Assembly: GCA_050248995.1 (NCBI GenBank)
Contig: JBFWRI010000025.1
Span: forward strand, 1-25,327
Source: JBFWRI01 sp050248995
GTDB taxonomy: Bacteria > Pseudomonadota > Alphaproteobacteria > JAIXQD01
Direction of reading: 5' to 3'
Length of the DNA: 25,327 nucleotides
A program made the translations under genes and the position numbers. Below the pieces are notes generated by a model. That model was given only the letters and a program-made list of their open reading frames with translations. It made no database searches and had not been told where the DNA came from. The number at the start of each line of letters is the position of its first letter. The stretch's first letter is position 1. Shown here in pieces: positions 14,742 to 21,436 of the stretch.

Positions 14742-15886
14742 GTCTTATTATATACAGCGTTATGCACGCCTTACTCCTGTTCCTGCTTCTTCTGGCCCTG
14801 CCAGCCGCTGCCCAGCAGTCCCCCGCCAGCCTGCATATTTTCAACTGGAATGATTACATTGATCGCAGCGTGCTGGGCGACTTTGAAAAGCAAAGCGGTA
14901 TCAAGGTCGTTTACGATGAATACGACGATAACTCGATTCTGAACGCGCGGCTGCAGCGCGGCACGACAGGATATGACCTTGTGGTGCCCACAGCCATGCC
15001 GTGGCTGGCACAGCAAATCAGCGCCGGTTTTTACCAGAAGCTGGATAAGGACAAAATTCCTAACTTGCAGAACCTTGACCCGCAGCTGATGCGGGCCGTG
15101 CAGAAAGCCGACCCCGAGAATGCCCACAGTGTCATCTACCAGTGGGGCACGAACGGTATTCTGTATAACGCCGACATGGTGCGCAGTATTTTCCCCGACG
15201 CGCCGACTGACAGCTGGGATATGGTCTTCAAACCTGAAAACATTGCCCGGCTGAAATCGTGCGGTGTCGCTTTTCTCGACTCGCCGACCGAGATCTACCC
15301 GATCGTTCTTAATTATCTGGGGCGTAATCCCGCCAGCGGCGAAATGGCCGACCTGGTAGCCGCTGAAAAGCTGATGAAAAGCATCCGCCCCTCAATCAAG
15401 TATTTTCATTCCTCACGTTATATCGATGATCTGGCGCAGGGGCGGGTGTGCGCCGTTGTCGGCTACTCAGGCGATTTCGTGCAGGCGCGCGCCCGCGCAC
15501 AGGCGATGGGCAGCCGCCAGAACATCACCTACAGCATCCCGCGCGAAGGCACATTGATCTGGTTTGATATGCTGGCCATACCGGCGGATGCGCCAAACCC
15601 CGATGCTGCGCATGCGTTCATCAATTATCTGCTGCAGCCGGAAGTGATGGCGAAGATCAGTAACTACATCGGCTACGCCAATGCCGTGCCTGCTGCGTTG
15701 CCGTTGATGAAAGGTGAAATCAAGGGGAATCCGATGATTTACCCTAGTGTCGGGATGAAACAGCGGCTTTTCAGCAATGCCGTTACAGGGCCTGCCTTCG
15801 ACCGCGCCATGAACCAGTCGTGGGCGCGCATGCGTTCCAGCAACGAAGTTTCGTCCGAATCGCCGAAAAAGGCCGCTGTTCCTTAA
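14735..15886 (+). CDS. PotF/SpuD-like periplasmic polyamine-binding protein
   Basis: About 383 residues. An N-terminal signal peptide (ALLLFLLLLALPAAAQQ) precedes a mature chain starting near SLHIFNWNDYIDRSVL, the classic opening of polyamine-binding proteins (PotF, PotD, SpuD). Further family blocks are GYDLVVPTAMPWLAQQ, YQWGTNGILYN, a long helix-rich middle, and GEIKGNPMIYP near the end. These proteins bind putrescine or spermidine in the periplasm and deliver it to a PotGHI-type ABC importer. No permease or ATPase for it is nearby. The start may be the ATG at 14735 (GGGA 8 bases upstream) or the ATG at 14762, which gives a shorter signal peptide; I prefer the first. The gene diverges from hemA with only 30 bases between starts. 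The ligand is an inference from the family. Confidence 0.85.
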   Translation: MPSLIIYSVMHALLLFLLLLALPAAAQQSPASLHIFNWNDYIDRSVLGDFEKQSGIKVVYDEYDDNSILNARLQRGTTGYDLVVPTAMPWLAQQISAGFYQKLDKDKIPNLQNLDPQLMRAVQKADPENAHSVIYQWGTNGILYNADMVRSIFPDAPTDSWDMVFKPENIARLKSCGVAFLDSPTEIYPIVLNYLGRNPASGEMADLVAAEKLMKSIRPSIKYFHSSRYIDDLAQGRVCAVVGYSGDFVQARARAQAMGSRQNITYSIPREGTLIWFDMLAIPADAPNPDAAHAFINYLLQPEVMAKISNYIGYANAVPAALPLMKGEIKGNPMIYPSVGMKQRLFSNAVTGPAFDRAMNQSWARMRSSNEVSSESPKKAAVP

Positions 15887-15936
15887 GGTTCGCTTAATTA
15901 TAGCTCAAAACCATCGCAAAATTAACGCGATTATAA
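15883..15936 (+). promoter_or_regulatory. Candidate CtrA binding sites before the DUF2336 gene
   Basis: TTAA (15883-15886), 7 bases, TTAA (15894-15897) is an exact match to the CtrA consensus TTAA-N7-TTAA and begins within the stop codon of the binding-protein gene. A second near-match, TTAA-N7-ATAA, lies at 15922-15936. They are about 60-115 bases upstream of the predicted start of the DUF2336 transcript. Both sites lie in an AT-rich intergenic segment. Confidence 0.5.
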
Positions 15937-15982
15937 GTGCATCGGCGTCATACTGATTTTTCTATTTTGGTAATACGCCATT

Positions 15983-15991
15983 TGTTATAAT
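15983..15991 (+). promoter_or_regulatory. Extended -10 promoter of the DUF2336 gene
   Basis: TG-T-TATAAT (15983-15991) is a perfect extended -10 element. Transcription would start near 15998-15999, which coincides with an in-frame GTG. No clear -35 is seen, as is common for extended -10 promoters. Confidence 0.6.
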
Positions 15992-15998
15992 GGCGCTT

Positions 15999-17141
15999 GT
16001 GAGCGAACAGGACAAAAAACGCATGTTATCCGAACAGGACGTAATGTTGTTGCTGCACGACCGCTCGTCGCCCCAGGCGCGGGCCGAGGTCGCAACCAAG
16101 GTCGCTGCAACATTCGCCCGCGAATCCCTGTCATTGTCCGAAATCCAGCTGGCGCAGGATATCATCCGCGCCATGGTGAAAGACGTCGCCGTCGAAGTGC
16201 GGCAGGCGCTGTCGGAAAACCTGAAATCGTCGCCCGAACTGCCGCGTGAAGTGGCCATGAAATTGGCGCAGGACGTTGAAGTCGTCGCGCTGCCGGTGCT
16301 CGAGTATTCAAAGGTGTTGACCACCGAAGACCTTGTGCAGGTCATCAACAGTGTCGCCGGTCATTCGGCGTCGGCCAAACATAGTGCCATCGCCCGCCGC
16401 GAAGAAGTGCCGATGGAAGTCGCCGACGCGCTGGTTGATAAAGCCGGTGAAGAGGCGATTGCCACACTGGTCGCCAACAAGGGCGCCGACCTGACGCCGC
16501 AAAGCCTGCAGAAGGTCGTTACCAAGTTCCCGGAAAGCCCCAAGGTGCATACCGGCCTTGTCCACCGCGATAAACTGCCCATCACCATCGCCGAACAGCT
16601 GGTGACGCTGGTGGCTGACAGCCTGCGCGATCACTTGGTGGCCAGCCATGAAATGCGGCCCGAAATGGCCACCGATGTCGTGATGCAAACGCGCGAGCGT
16701 GCCATCGTCACGCTCGTGGCGCGCGGCGCCGAAGGGCATGACGTTGAAAAGCTTGTCACGCAGATGTTCCACAAGCAGCGCCTGACGCCGAACCTGATTT
16801 TGCGCGCGCTATGCCTTGGCGACGTGACGTTCTTCGAAGCGGCGATGGCGGTAATGACGGGTATTCCGCTGGTCAATGCCCGCCTGCTGATCCACGATGC
16901 CGGCCGCCTGGGCCTGAAGTCGATCTACGAAAAATCCGGCATGCCTCTGCGTTACCTGCCGGTTGTGCGCGTTGCCATGGATATCGTGAAAGAAACGGAG
17001 ATGGACGGCGGCGACTACGACCGCGAGCGTTTCCGCAACAAGGTCATCGAGCGCATTCTGACCCAGCTGGAAGACCTTGGCGAAGAAGACCTGGATTACC
17101 TGCTGTCGAAAATCGTCGATACACCGCGCCAGGTCGCGTAA
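15999..17141 (+). CDS. DUF2336 family alpha-helical repeat protein
   Basis: About 380 residues, almost entirely alpha-helical and built of HEAT-like helical pairs such as LPREVAMKLAQDVEVVALPVL. The opening LSEQDVMLLLHDRSSPQARAEVA and the repeated D-x-(A/S)-x-x-VR-x-ALSENL style helices match DUF2336 proteins, which are largely confined to alphaproteobacteria and have no settled function. No catalytic motif or membrane segment is visible, so it is probably a cytoplasmic scaffold or regulatory protein. The frame is open to an ATG at 15990, but that ATG overlaps the -10 box and cannot be in the mRNA if the promoter is right. I therefore favour the GTG at 15999 (leaderless). An ATG at 16023, 10 bases after AGGA, is the alternative. 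uppP follows after 43 bases with its own promoter. Confidence 0.8.
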   Translation: MSEQDKKRMLSEQDVMLLLHDRSSPQARAEVATKVAATFARESLSLSEIQLAQDIIRAMVKDVAVEVRQALSENLKSSPELPREVAMKLAQDVEVVALPVLEYSKVLTTEDLVQVINSVAGHSASAKHSAIARREEVPMEVADALVDKAGEEAIATLVANKGADLTPQSLQKVVTKFPESPKVHTGLVHRDKLPITIAEQLVTLVADSLRDHLVASHEMRPEMATDVVMQTRERAIVTLVARGAEGHDVEKLVTQMFHKQRLTPNLILRALCLGDVTFFEAAMAVMTGIPLVNARLLIHDAGRLGLKSIYEKSGMPLRYLPVVRVAMDIVKETEMDGGDYDRERFRNKVIERILTQLEDLGEEDLDYLLSKIVDTPRQVA

Positions 17142-17149
17142 CAGGTCGC

Positions 17150-17178
17150 TTAACAAAACTCCCGAATACCCATAGCCT
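17150..17178 (+). promoter_or_regulatory. Predicted uppP promoter giving a leaderless mRNA
   Basis: TTAACA (17150-17155), a 17-base spacer and TAGCCT (17173-17178) are followed by 6 bases and then the uppP ATG at 17185. No Shine-Dalgarno sequence precedes the ATG. The layout copies that of ispH. Confidence 0.55.
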
Positions 17179-17184
17179 GTTGGC

Positions 17185-17973
17185 ATGACCGACATTCTGC
17201 ATGCTGTTTTCCTTGGCATCCTCGAAGGCCTCACCGAATTCCTGCCCGTATCATCCACGGGCCATTTAATCCTGTTCGTTGATCTTCTGGGCTTTCAGGG
17301 CCCGCCCGGCCGTGTGTTCGAAGTCGCCATCCAGCTGGGCGCCGTGCTGGCCATTTGCGCGCTGTACTGGCGCAAGCTGTGGAACGTCACCATCAACCTG
17401 CCCACCAGCGCAGCGTCGCGTCTGTTTGCCGCCAATATTCTGATTGCGTTCTTGCCGGCCATGGTGCTGGGGGCGCTGTTCCATTCGTATATCAAGGAAG
17501 TGCTGTTCGACCCACAGGTCGTGTGCATTGCGTTGATCGTGGGCGGCATCGCGTTGTTGGTACTGGAGCGTGTTTTGAACAAGCCACACATCCACCGCGT
17601 GGATGACCTGCCGTTGCCCAGCGCGTTTAAAATCGGCGTCGTGCAGTGCCTTGCCATGGTGCCGGGTGTCAGTCGCAGCGGCGCCACCATCATGGGCGGG
17701 CTGCTGCTGGGGCTCGATAAGCGCACGGCGGCCGAATTCAGCTTTTTCCTTGCCATTCCCACCATGGCCGGAGCGGTGGCGTATGACCTGTACAAGAACT
17801 GGGAACATCTGGTCTTCGACGACTGGCAGGTCATCGCCATCGGCTTTATTACGGCCTTTCTGGCGGCGCTGGCCGTGGTGCAGTTCATGCTGCGCCTTAT
17901 TACCCGCTGGGGTTTCGCGCCTTTCGCCATTTACCGCATTATCCTTGGCGCGGTCATGCTGACACTCATCTGA
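17185..17973 (+). CDS. uppP: Undecaprenyl-diphosphatase (UppP/BacA)
   Basis: A 262-residue inner-membrane phosphatase that converts undecaprenyl diphosphate to the monophosphate, recycling the lipid carrier for peptidoglycan and surface polysaccharides. Overproduction of this family is linked to bacitracin resistance. The two catalytic motifs are intact: EGLTEFLPVSSTGHL (residues 14-28, with E14, E18 and H27) and PGVSRSGATI in the second half. Seven or eight hydrophobic segments and the length match BacA. The start is unambiguous because the first helix and the catalytic glutamates follow directly. The predicted promoter ends 6 bases before the ATG. The downstream 177-base gap holds two hairpins and no other recognised element. 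Confidence 0.97.
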   Translation: MTDILHAVFLGILEGLTEFLPVSSTGHLILFVDLLGFQGPPGRVFEVAIQLGAVLAICALYWRKLWNVTINLPTSAASRLFAANILIAFLPAMVLGALFHSYIKEVLFDPQVVCIALIVGGIALLVLERVLNKPHIHRVDDLPLPSAFKIGVVQCLAMVPGVSRSGATIMGGLLLGLDKRTAAEFSFFLAIPTMAGAVAYDLYKNWEHLVFDDWQVIAIGFITAFLAALAVVQFMLRLITRWGFAPFAIYRIILGAVMLTLI

Positions 17974-18057
17974 AAATTATGTTTGACAAGCGCATCCCGT
18001 TTATGATGCGATACCTGTAATGATTATGAACGTCTGCCACCGCCTGACCGTCATTAT

Positions 18058-18073
18058 GCTCGCGTAAGCGAGC
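18058..18073 (+). other. Perfect hairpin GCTCGC-GTAA-GCGAGC in the gap after uppP
   Basis: A 6-bp GC-rich stem (18058-18063 with 18068-18073) closes a GTAA (GNRA-type) loop. It lies between a TTGACA-like hexamer (17983-17988) and the next gene, so it may sit in that gene's 5' leader or serve as a weak uppP terminator. No T tract follows. Confidence 0.5.
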
Positions 18074-18112
18074 CATCATCATTTCTACCCACCCACATTG
18101 TTGAACTTTTTA

Positions 18113-18126
18113 GGGCCTTCAGGCCC
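18113..18126 (+). other. Small inverted repeat before the 91-residue gene
   Basis: GGGCC (18113-18117), TTCA loop, GGCCC (18122-18126), extendable by one T-A pair, lies about 25 bases before the ATG at 18151 and just upstream of its GGAG ribosome binding site. Possible leader structure; no T tract on either strand. Confidence 0.35.
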
Positions 18127-18150
18127 CCGCATGGATTAACGGAGAATGGT

Positions 18151-18426
18151 ATGAGTGCAGAACCGATAGACGACAGGAAACCGCAGCCCCCCAACGCCGA
18201 CCAGGACCCCGGTGAAAGCTTCCGCGACTGGGCCGCCCGCAAGGGCAGGGAAAAGGAAGCCCGCCGCCAGCAGGCCGCCTTGTTTTACGCTGCGCGGGCC
18301 GATGGCCGGGCCAATAAGGCCCACTGGCGCGAGATTTCGCTGGCCCTGAAGCAGAAAGCCGGCAAACCGGTGCCGTTCCGCCGGGAAAAACCCCGGTACG
18401 ATATCAAGGGCTTGAAAATGGGCTGA
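18151..18426 (+). CDS. Small basic hypothetical protein
   Basis: A 91-residue highly charged protein rich in Arg, Lys and Ala. The middle is probably a long amphipathic helix (FRDWAARKGREKEARRQQAAL and onward). The C-terminus is basic with a KPVPFRREKPRYD segment. There is no signal peptide or membrane segment. A GGAG ribosome binding site lies before the ATG (AACGGAGAATGGTATG context). I do not recognise a family. The charge pattern would suit a nucleic-acid or ribosome-associated protein, but that is only a guess. The long 5' leader with two hairpins is notable for so small a gene. The following 161 bases hold the promoter of the next gene and nothing else that I can name. Confidence 0.6.
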   Translation: MSAEPIDDRKPQPPNADQDPGESFRDWAARKGREKEARRQQAALFYAARADGRANKAHWREISLALKQKAGKPVPFRREKPRYDIKGLKMG

Positions 18427-18524
18427 AATTAACCTTTTTGCGCTGAAAGTGAAATTTTATTAGACAAACAGGGGTGAAATCAGTAGAAACACCGCTTCTG
18501 AAAGTAATTCAGGGTAATTAAATA

Positions 18525-18553
18525 TTGCATACGATACCGAAACAGTATAGGTT
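18525..18553 (+). promoter_or_regulatory. Possible promoter of the 63-residue gene
   Basis: TTGCAT (18525-18530) is followed after 15 bases by TATAGG (18546-18551), or after 17 bases by TAGGTT (18548-18553). The region is AT-rich compared with its surroundings. The gene's ribosome binding site GGGGAGG lies about 25 bases downstream. Confidence 0.4.
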
Positions 18554-18588
18554 GCGTATGTGATTTAAGAAATTTTGGGGAGGAAATT

Positions 18589-18780
18589 ATGTCGTCATGG
18601 AATAGAAAACGCCCGTTTCAACGTGCTGGTGGCGTAATCACCGCTAGCTATGCAACCGATAAGGCTGAAGCGAAAACGAAGGCAAACCGCGATCGCGCTC
18701 CGATTGTAAGGCGCGAAGATGTTGTTGGTGCTGCTAACCAAATTGCTGCAGCCTGGGGCGCCGACCCGGTTCGAAGCTAA
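18589..18780 (+). CDS. Small hypothetical protein with its own promoter and terminator
   Basis: A 63-residue protein that begins MSSWNRKRPFQRAGG and has a Lys/Arg-rich first half and a more neutral, Ala-rich end (GAANQIAAAWGADP). There is no signal peptide or membrane segment. Reality is supported by context rather than homology: a very strong ribosome binding site (GGGGAGG, 18577-18583) at good spacing, a promoter-like element upstream, and a strong terminator 15 bases after the stop. This is the arrangement of a highly expressed monocistronic small gene. The AT-rich flanks and slightly lower GC of the gene differ from neighbouring housekeeping genes. No function can be assigned. Confidence 0.65.
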   Translation: MSSWNRKRPFQRAGGVITASYATDKAEAKTKANRDRAPIVRREDVVGAANQIAAAWGADPVRS

Positions 18781-18794
18781 GCTTTGAAGAATTT

Positions 18795-18825
18795 AAAAAC
18801 CCCGCCCGAAACGGCGGGGTTTTTT
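18795..18825. terminator. Bidirectional intrinsic terminator
   Basis: AAAAA then CCCCGCC (18800-18806), a 6-base loop, GGCGGGG (18813-18819) then TTTTTT. The stem has 7 GC-rich pairs extended by A-T pairs. T tracts are present on both strands, so it can end both the 63-residue gene (plus) and the ABC exporter gene (minus, stop at 18838). Confidence 0.92.
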
Positions 18826-18837
18826 ATTGCCTGAAGT

Positions 18838-20661
18838 TTAGTCAAGGCCGAGGAATCCGCCCGACTGGTGCTCCCATAATTTCGCATACGTGCCGCCCTT
18901 GGCGACAAGTTGCGCGTGCGTACCTTCTTCCACGATGTGGCCGTTCTCCATGACGATCAAACGGTCAAGGCTGGCAATGGTCGACAGGCGGTGCGCAATC
19001 GCAATCACGGTCTTGCCCTGCATCGCGGTTTTAATCGCGGCCTGAATCTCCACTTCGGCTTCGCTGTCCAGCGCGCTGGTCGCTTCGTCCAGCAACAGCA
19101 CCGGTGCGTTTTTCAGCAGCGCGCGAGCAATGGCGATACGCTGGCGCTGGCCGCCGGAAAGCTTGACACCACGTTCACCCACCATCGTGTCATATCCGTT
19201 CGGCATGATCTCGATAAAGCCATGCGCCTGCGCGGCCTTGGCGGCGGTAATAATCTCTTCGTCTGTTGCGTCCAGTTTGCCGTAGGCGATGTTGTCGCGT
19301 ACTGTACGGTGGAACAGCAGCGTATCCTGCGGGATGAACGAAACCGCCTTGCGCAGGCTGTCCTGAGTGACGCGGCTGATATCCTGTCCGTCAAAGCGCA
19401 CGGCGCCGCGCTGCACGTCGTACATACGCAGCAAAAGCGCCACCAGCGTCGATTTGCCGGCTCCCGATACGCCGACAAGACCGATGCGCTCGCCGGCCCT
19501 GATATCCAGTGTGAAGTTCTGGAACACCGGCCGCACGGTGCCCGGATAAGTGAAGGTGATGTCGTCGAATTTCAGCGCGCCTGCTTTTACCTGCAGCGGC
19601 TGCGCATCCGGCGCGTCCACAAGATCGCGCGGCTTCACCAGCGTATCAAGGCTGTCCTGCGCGATGCCGATCTGGTCCAGCGCTTCCGGCAGGTTTTCAA
19701 CAAGGTCGATTGCGCGGTTCACGACGATGATCGCCAGCATGCTGACCATCGATATATCGCCCAGTGTCGCCATATCGTGCGCCCACAGGTAGATGCAGGT
19801 GCCGATAATGCCAACCAGCGCCGCGAACGACATCAGCTGGTTGAACACGCGCACATCCAGCAGTGACAGATACGAAAACTGCTCGCGGTTCACCACCTCG
19901 CTTTCACGGCGGGCAAAGCCGTCAATCTCTTCGGGCTGGCGGGCGAAATACAGCACGTTGCGTACATTGATGATGGCATCGGCGATGCGTCCAACCACCT
20001 GCGAACGCGCGTCGTTGCTGGCTTTCGCCAGCGCCGACAGGTTTTTGCCGATAAAACGCGAACCGCCGAACAGCACGGCAAACCATATCAGCGCGATACC
20101 GGCCAGCCGTATATCCACCGTACCCAGCATCACCAGCGATGTGCCGAAAAAGGCGATAGCGCCCGACCAGTTCCACATGATCGAATCCAGAATCGAGGCA
20201 GTACTGGTGTAAAGCGACACCATCTTCTGGATAATGCGGCCCGACAGGTCGTTTTCAAAGAACTGCGGCGTATGCGCCAGCACATAGCTGCTGATGCGAT
20301 GGCTCATGCGGCGGCGGCCGACACGCCAGAAATACGAAGACGTCCAGACCATGTATTGCGCTAGGAAGCGCGCACAGATGATGGCGATCAGCAGCAGGAA
20401 TGCCGGCATTACATAATCGATGCGATCAACCCCGGCGGGCGCCGTGTTCATCGCGTCGATGATCTTCTTGATGGCATAGGTCAGCGTGGCCTGCAGGCCG
20501 TTCACGATAACGGTAAAAACCATGATACCGAAAAACTGGAACGGGATGGTGCGTATGGTCATCCACACCATGCCGCCGACGGTCGTCGGGAAGGGCGTAG
20601 CTTCGCCCGCCCGGATGAACGGCACATAATCGCGGCGACGGTAAAGGCGGGTCAAAAACAT
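18838..20661 (-). CDS. ABC exporter, fused membrane and ATPase domains (MsbA-like half-transporter)
   Basis: A 607-residue half-transporter. A six-helix membrane domain (about residues 35-330) precedes an ATPase domain with Walker A GVSGAGKST (397-405), Q-loop Gln445, signature LSGGQ (501-505), Walker B VLLLDEATS (521-529) and switch His557 in AHRLST. All catalytic residues are intact, so it should work as a homodimer exporting a lipid, drug or peptide; the substrate is not readable. The frame extends upstream to 20781, but the extension overlaps the divergent small gene. The ATG at 20661 is preceded by AGGAAAAATCC, a good ribosome binding site, so I chose it. The first 40 residues are an amphipathic cytoplasmic lead. 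It is monocistronic and ends at the bidirectional terminator. Confidence 0.93.
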   Translation of the reverse strand: MFLTRLYRRRDYVPFIRAGEATPFPTTVGGMVWMTIRTIPFQFFGIMVFTVIVNGLQATLTYAIKKIIDAMNTAPAGVDRIDYVMPAFLLLIAIICARFLAQYMVWTSSYFWRVGRRRMSHRISSYVLAHTPQFFENDLSGRIIQKMVSLYTSTASILDSIMWNWSGAIAFFGTSLVMLGTVDIRLAGIALIWFAVLFGGSRFIGKNLSALAKASNDARSQVVGRIADAIINVRNVLYFARQPEEIDGFARRESEVVNREQFSYLSLLDVRVFNQLMSFAALVGIIGTCIYLWAHDMATLGDISMVSMLAIIVVNRAIDLVENLPEALDQIGIAQDSLDTLVKPRDLVDAPDAQPLQVKAGALKFDDITFTYPGTVRPVFQNFTLDIRAGERIGLVGVSGAGKSTLVALLLRMYDVQRGAVRFDGQDISRVTQDSLRKAVSFIPQDTLLFHRTVRDNIAYGKLDATDEEIITAAKAAQAHGFIEIMPNGYDTMVGERGVKLSGGQRQRIAIARALLKNAPVLLLDEATSALDSEAEVEIQAAIKTAMQGKTVIAIAHRLSTIASLDRLIVMENGHIVEEGTHAQLVAKGGTYAKLWEHQSGGFLGLD

Positions 20662-20695
20662 GGATTTTTCCTGCGGGCGCGGCATAATGCCTGAC

Positions 20696-20881
20696 ATGAG
20701 CGGCAAAGCGGAAGCGATTATTGAATTTACAAGGGTGGGCAGTGTCGTCCGTGTCACAGCTGTTGACGCGGCCACGGGCATTGAAGCGGTTATTCAGGGG
20801 CCTGCCAGTGCGGGCGAGGGCCTTTTGCGCGAAGCGGCGCTGAAAAAGCTGAGTTATTTGTTGGCGCGCCAGAAGGGTTAG
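20696..20881 (+). CDS. Small conserved-looking protein, possibly DUF6898-like
   Basis: A 61-residue protein with the pattern IIEFTRVGSVVRVTAVDAATGIEAVIQGPAS followed by a C-terminal helix, ALKKLSYLLARQK. This beta-rich start with VRV-x-A-x-D-x-x-TG and I-x-GP, then a helix, resembles a short alphaproteobacterial family that I recall as DUF6898; the name is from memory and uncertain. The start is the ATG at 20696, or possibly 20687. Upstream in-frame codons overlap the divergent exporter gene. A CATAAT element (20683-20688) ends 7 bases before the ATG, again suggesting a leaderless mRNA. It is divergent from the ABC exporter and convergent with the next gene, with a 4-base gap. Confidence 0.6.
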   Translation: MSGKAEAIIEFTRVGSVVRVTAVDAATGIEAVIQGPASAGEGLLREAALKKLSYLLARQKG

Positions 20882-20894
20882 GTTCTTAACCTAA
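20878..20894. repeat. Inverted repeat across two convergent stop codons
   Basis: TTAGGTT (20878-20884), CTT, AACCTAA (20888-20894) is a perfect 7-bp inverted repeat. It contains the TAG stop of the plus-strand gene and the TAA stop of the minus-strand gene. It is AT-rich with no T tract, so at most it is a weak bidirectional terminator. Confidence 0.6.
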
Positions 20895-21329
20895 TGCTTG
20901 TGCGTCAGCAATCTCTTCGGCGCTGCGCGTTGGCCTGACGGCTCTACCACCGGGTTGGCCGATGATGTGGAAAGCGATCTTCAGCTTACGTCTTTGATCC
21001 CGAGCAAACTTGTTCAACCATGCTTTTGAGCGGACCCAGCTCCCTGACGCGTCTACCTCGTAATCGCCGGATTTTTTCTGTGCAGCCGTCAGCTCAAAGA
21101 ACTGGATATTTCCTGCTAATCGTTTACGCATGCTGACTTGGCCTTCAAGCGTATCCATACCAGACAGGAAAGAATACTTGTTAATGTTCTCGACCATCTT
21201 TGCGATCTCTTCAGCTTCTGCCGTGCGAGCTGCAAGTGCTCCTTCACCTTTGCCACCCGTCAGAACGAACTGAGCCATAAGGGTGTCTTTACGCGAGAGT
21301 TTGGTTTTTGTTTTTGGGACAGCGGCCAT
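20886..21329 (-). CDS. Hypothetical protein of unknown family
   Basis: A 147-residue soluble, basic protein. The N-terminus is rich in Lys (VPKTKTKLSRKD). A helical region, AARTAEAEEIAKMVENINKY, is followed by a segment with SMRKRLAGNIQFFEL. The C-terminal part (WVRSKAWLNKFARDQRRKLKIAFHIIGQPGGRAVRP) is Arg/Lys-rich. There is no signal peptide or membrane segment, and I do not recognise a family. The gene has a well-placed ribosome binding site (GGAG 7 bases before the ATG) and a good promoter, so it should be expressed. Codon use looks less GC-rich than that of the adjacent glyA, which could mean acquisition by transfer. It is divergent from rpiB. Confidence 0.7.
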   Translation of the reverse strand: MAAVPKTKTKLSRKDTLMAQFVLTGGKGEGALAARTAEAEEIAKMVENINKYSFLSGMDTLEGQVSMRKRLAGNIQFFELTAAQKKSGDYEVDASGSWVRSKAWLNKFARDQRRKLKIAFHIIGQPGGRAVRPTRSAEEIADAQALG

Positions 21330-21354
21330 TTTTATCTCCGTTGAATATGGGTTT

Positions 21355-21382
21355 CTTATACGCCGCTCTGGGGTGCGTTCAA
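21355..21382 (-). promoter_or_regulatory. Promoter of the 147-residue hypothetical gene
   Basis: On the minus strand, TTGAAC (plus-strand 21377-21382), a 16-base spacer and TATAAG (plus-strand 21355-21360) form a near-consensus promoter. The leader would be about 20 bases and contains the GGAG site. Confidence 0.7.
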
Positions 21383-21402
21383 GTTTAAAATGACTTGCCG
21401 GG

Positions 21403-21430
21403 TTGCACTTCTGGGGCGCAGCGCTACTGT
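21403..21430 (+). promoter_or_regulatory. Predicted rpiB promoter giving a leaderless mRNA
   Basis: TTGCAC (21403-21408), a 16-base spacer and TACTGT (21425-21430) are followed by 6 bases and the ATG at 21437. No ribosome binding site precedes this ATG. It is divergent from the promoter at 21355-21382. Confidence 0.55.
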
Positions 21431-21436
21431 CACCCT

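Noticed and set aside
18020..18067. Short open frame of about 16 codons whose stop lies in the loop of the hairpin at 18058-18073
   Set aside because: It has no ribosome binding site and its codons show no run of one amino acid that would suit an attenuator. Its exact start and frame also depend on one base I could not place with certainty.
18113..18126. GGGCC/GGCCC repeat as an intrinsic terminator of uppP
   Set aside because: There is no T tract downstream on either strand and the T-rich stretch lies on the wrong side, so it is listed only as a small inverted repeat.
20662..20781. 40-residue N-terminal extension of the ABC exporter
   Set aside because: It would overlap the divergent 61-residue gene. 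The ATG at 20661 has a proper ribosome binding site, and the extension has no exporter-like features.
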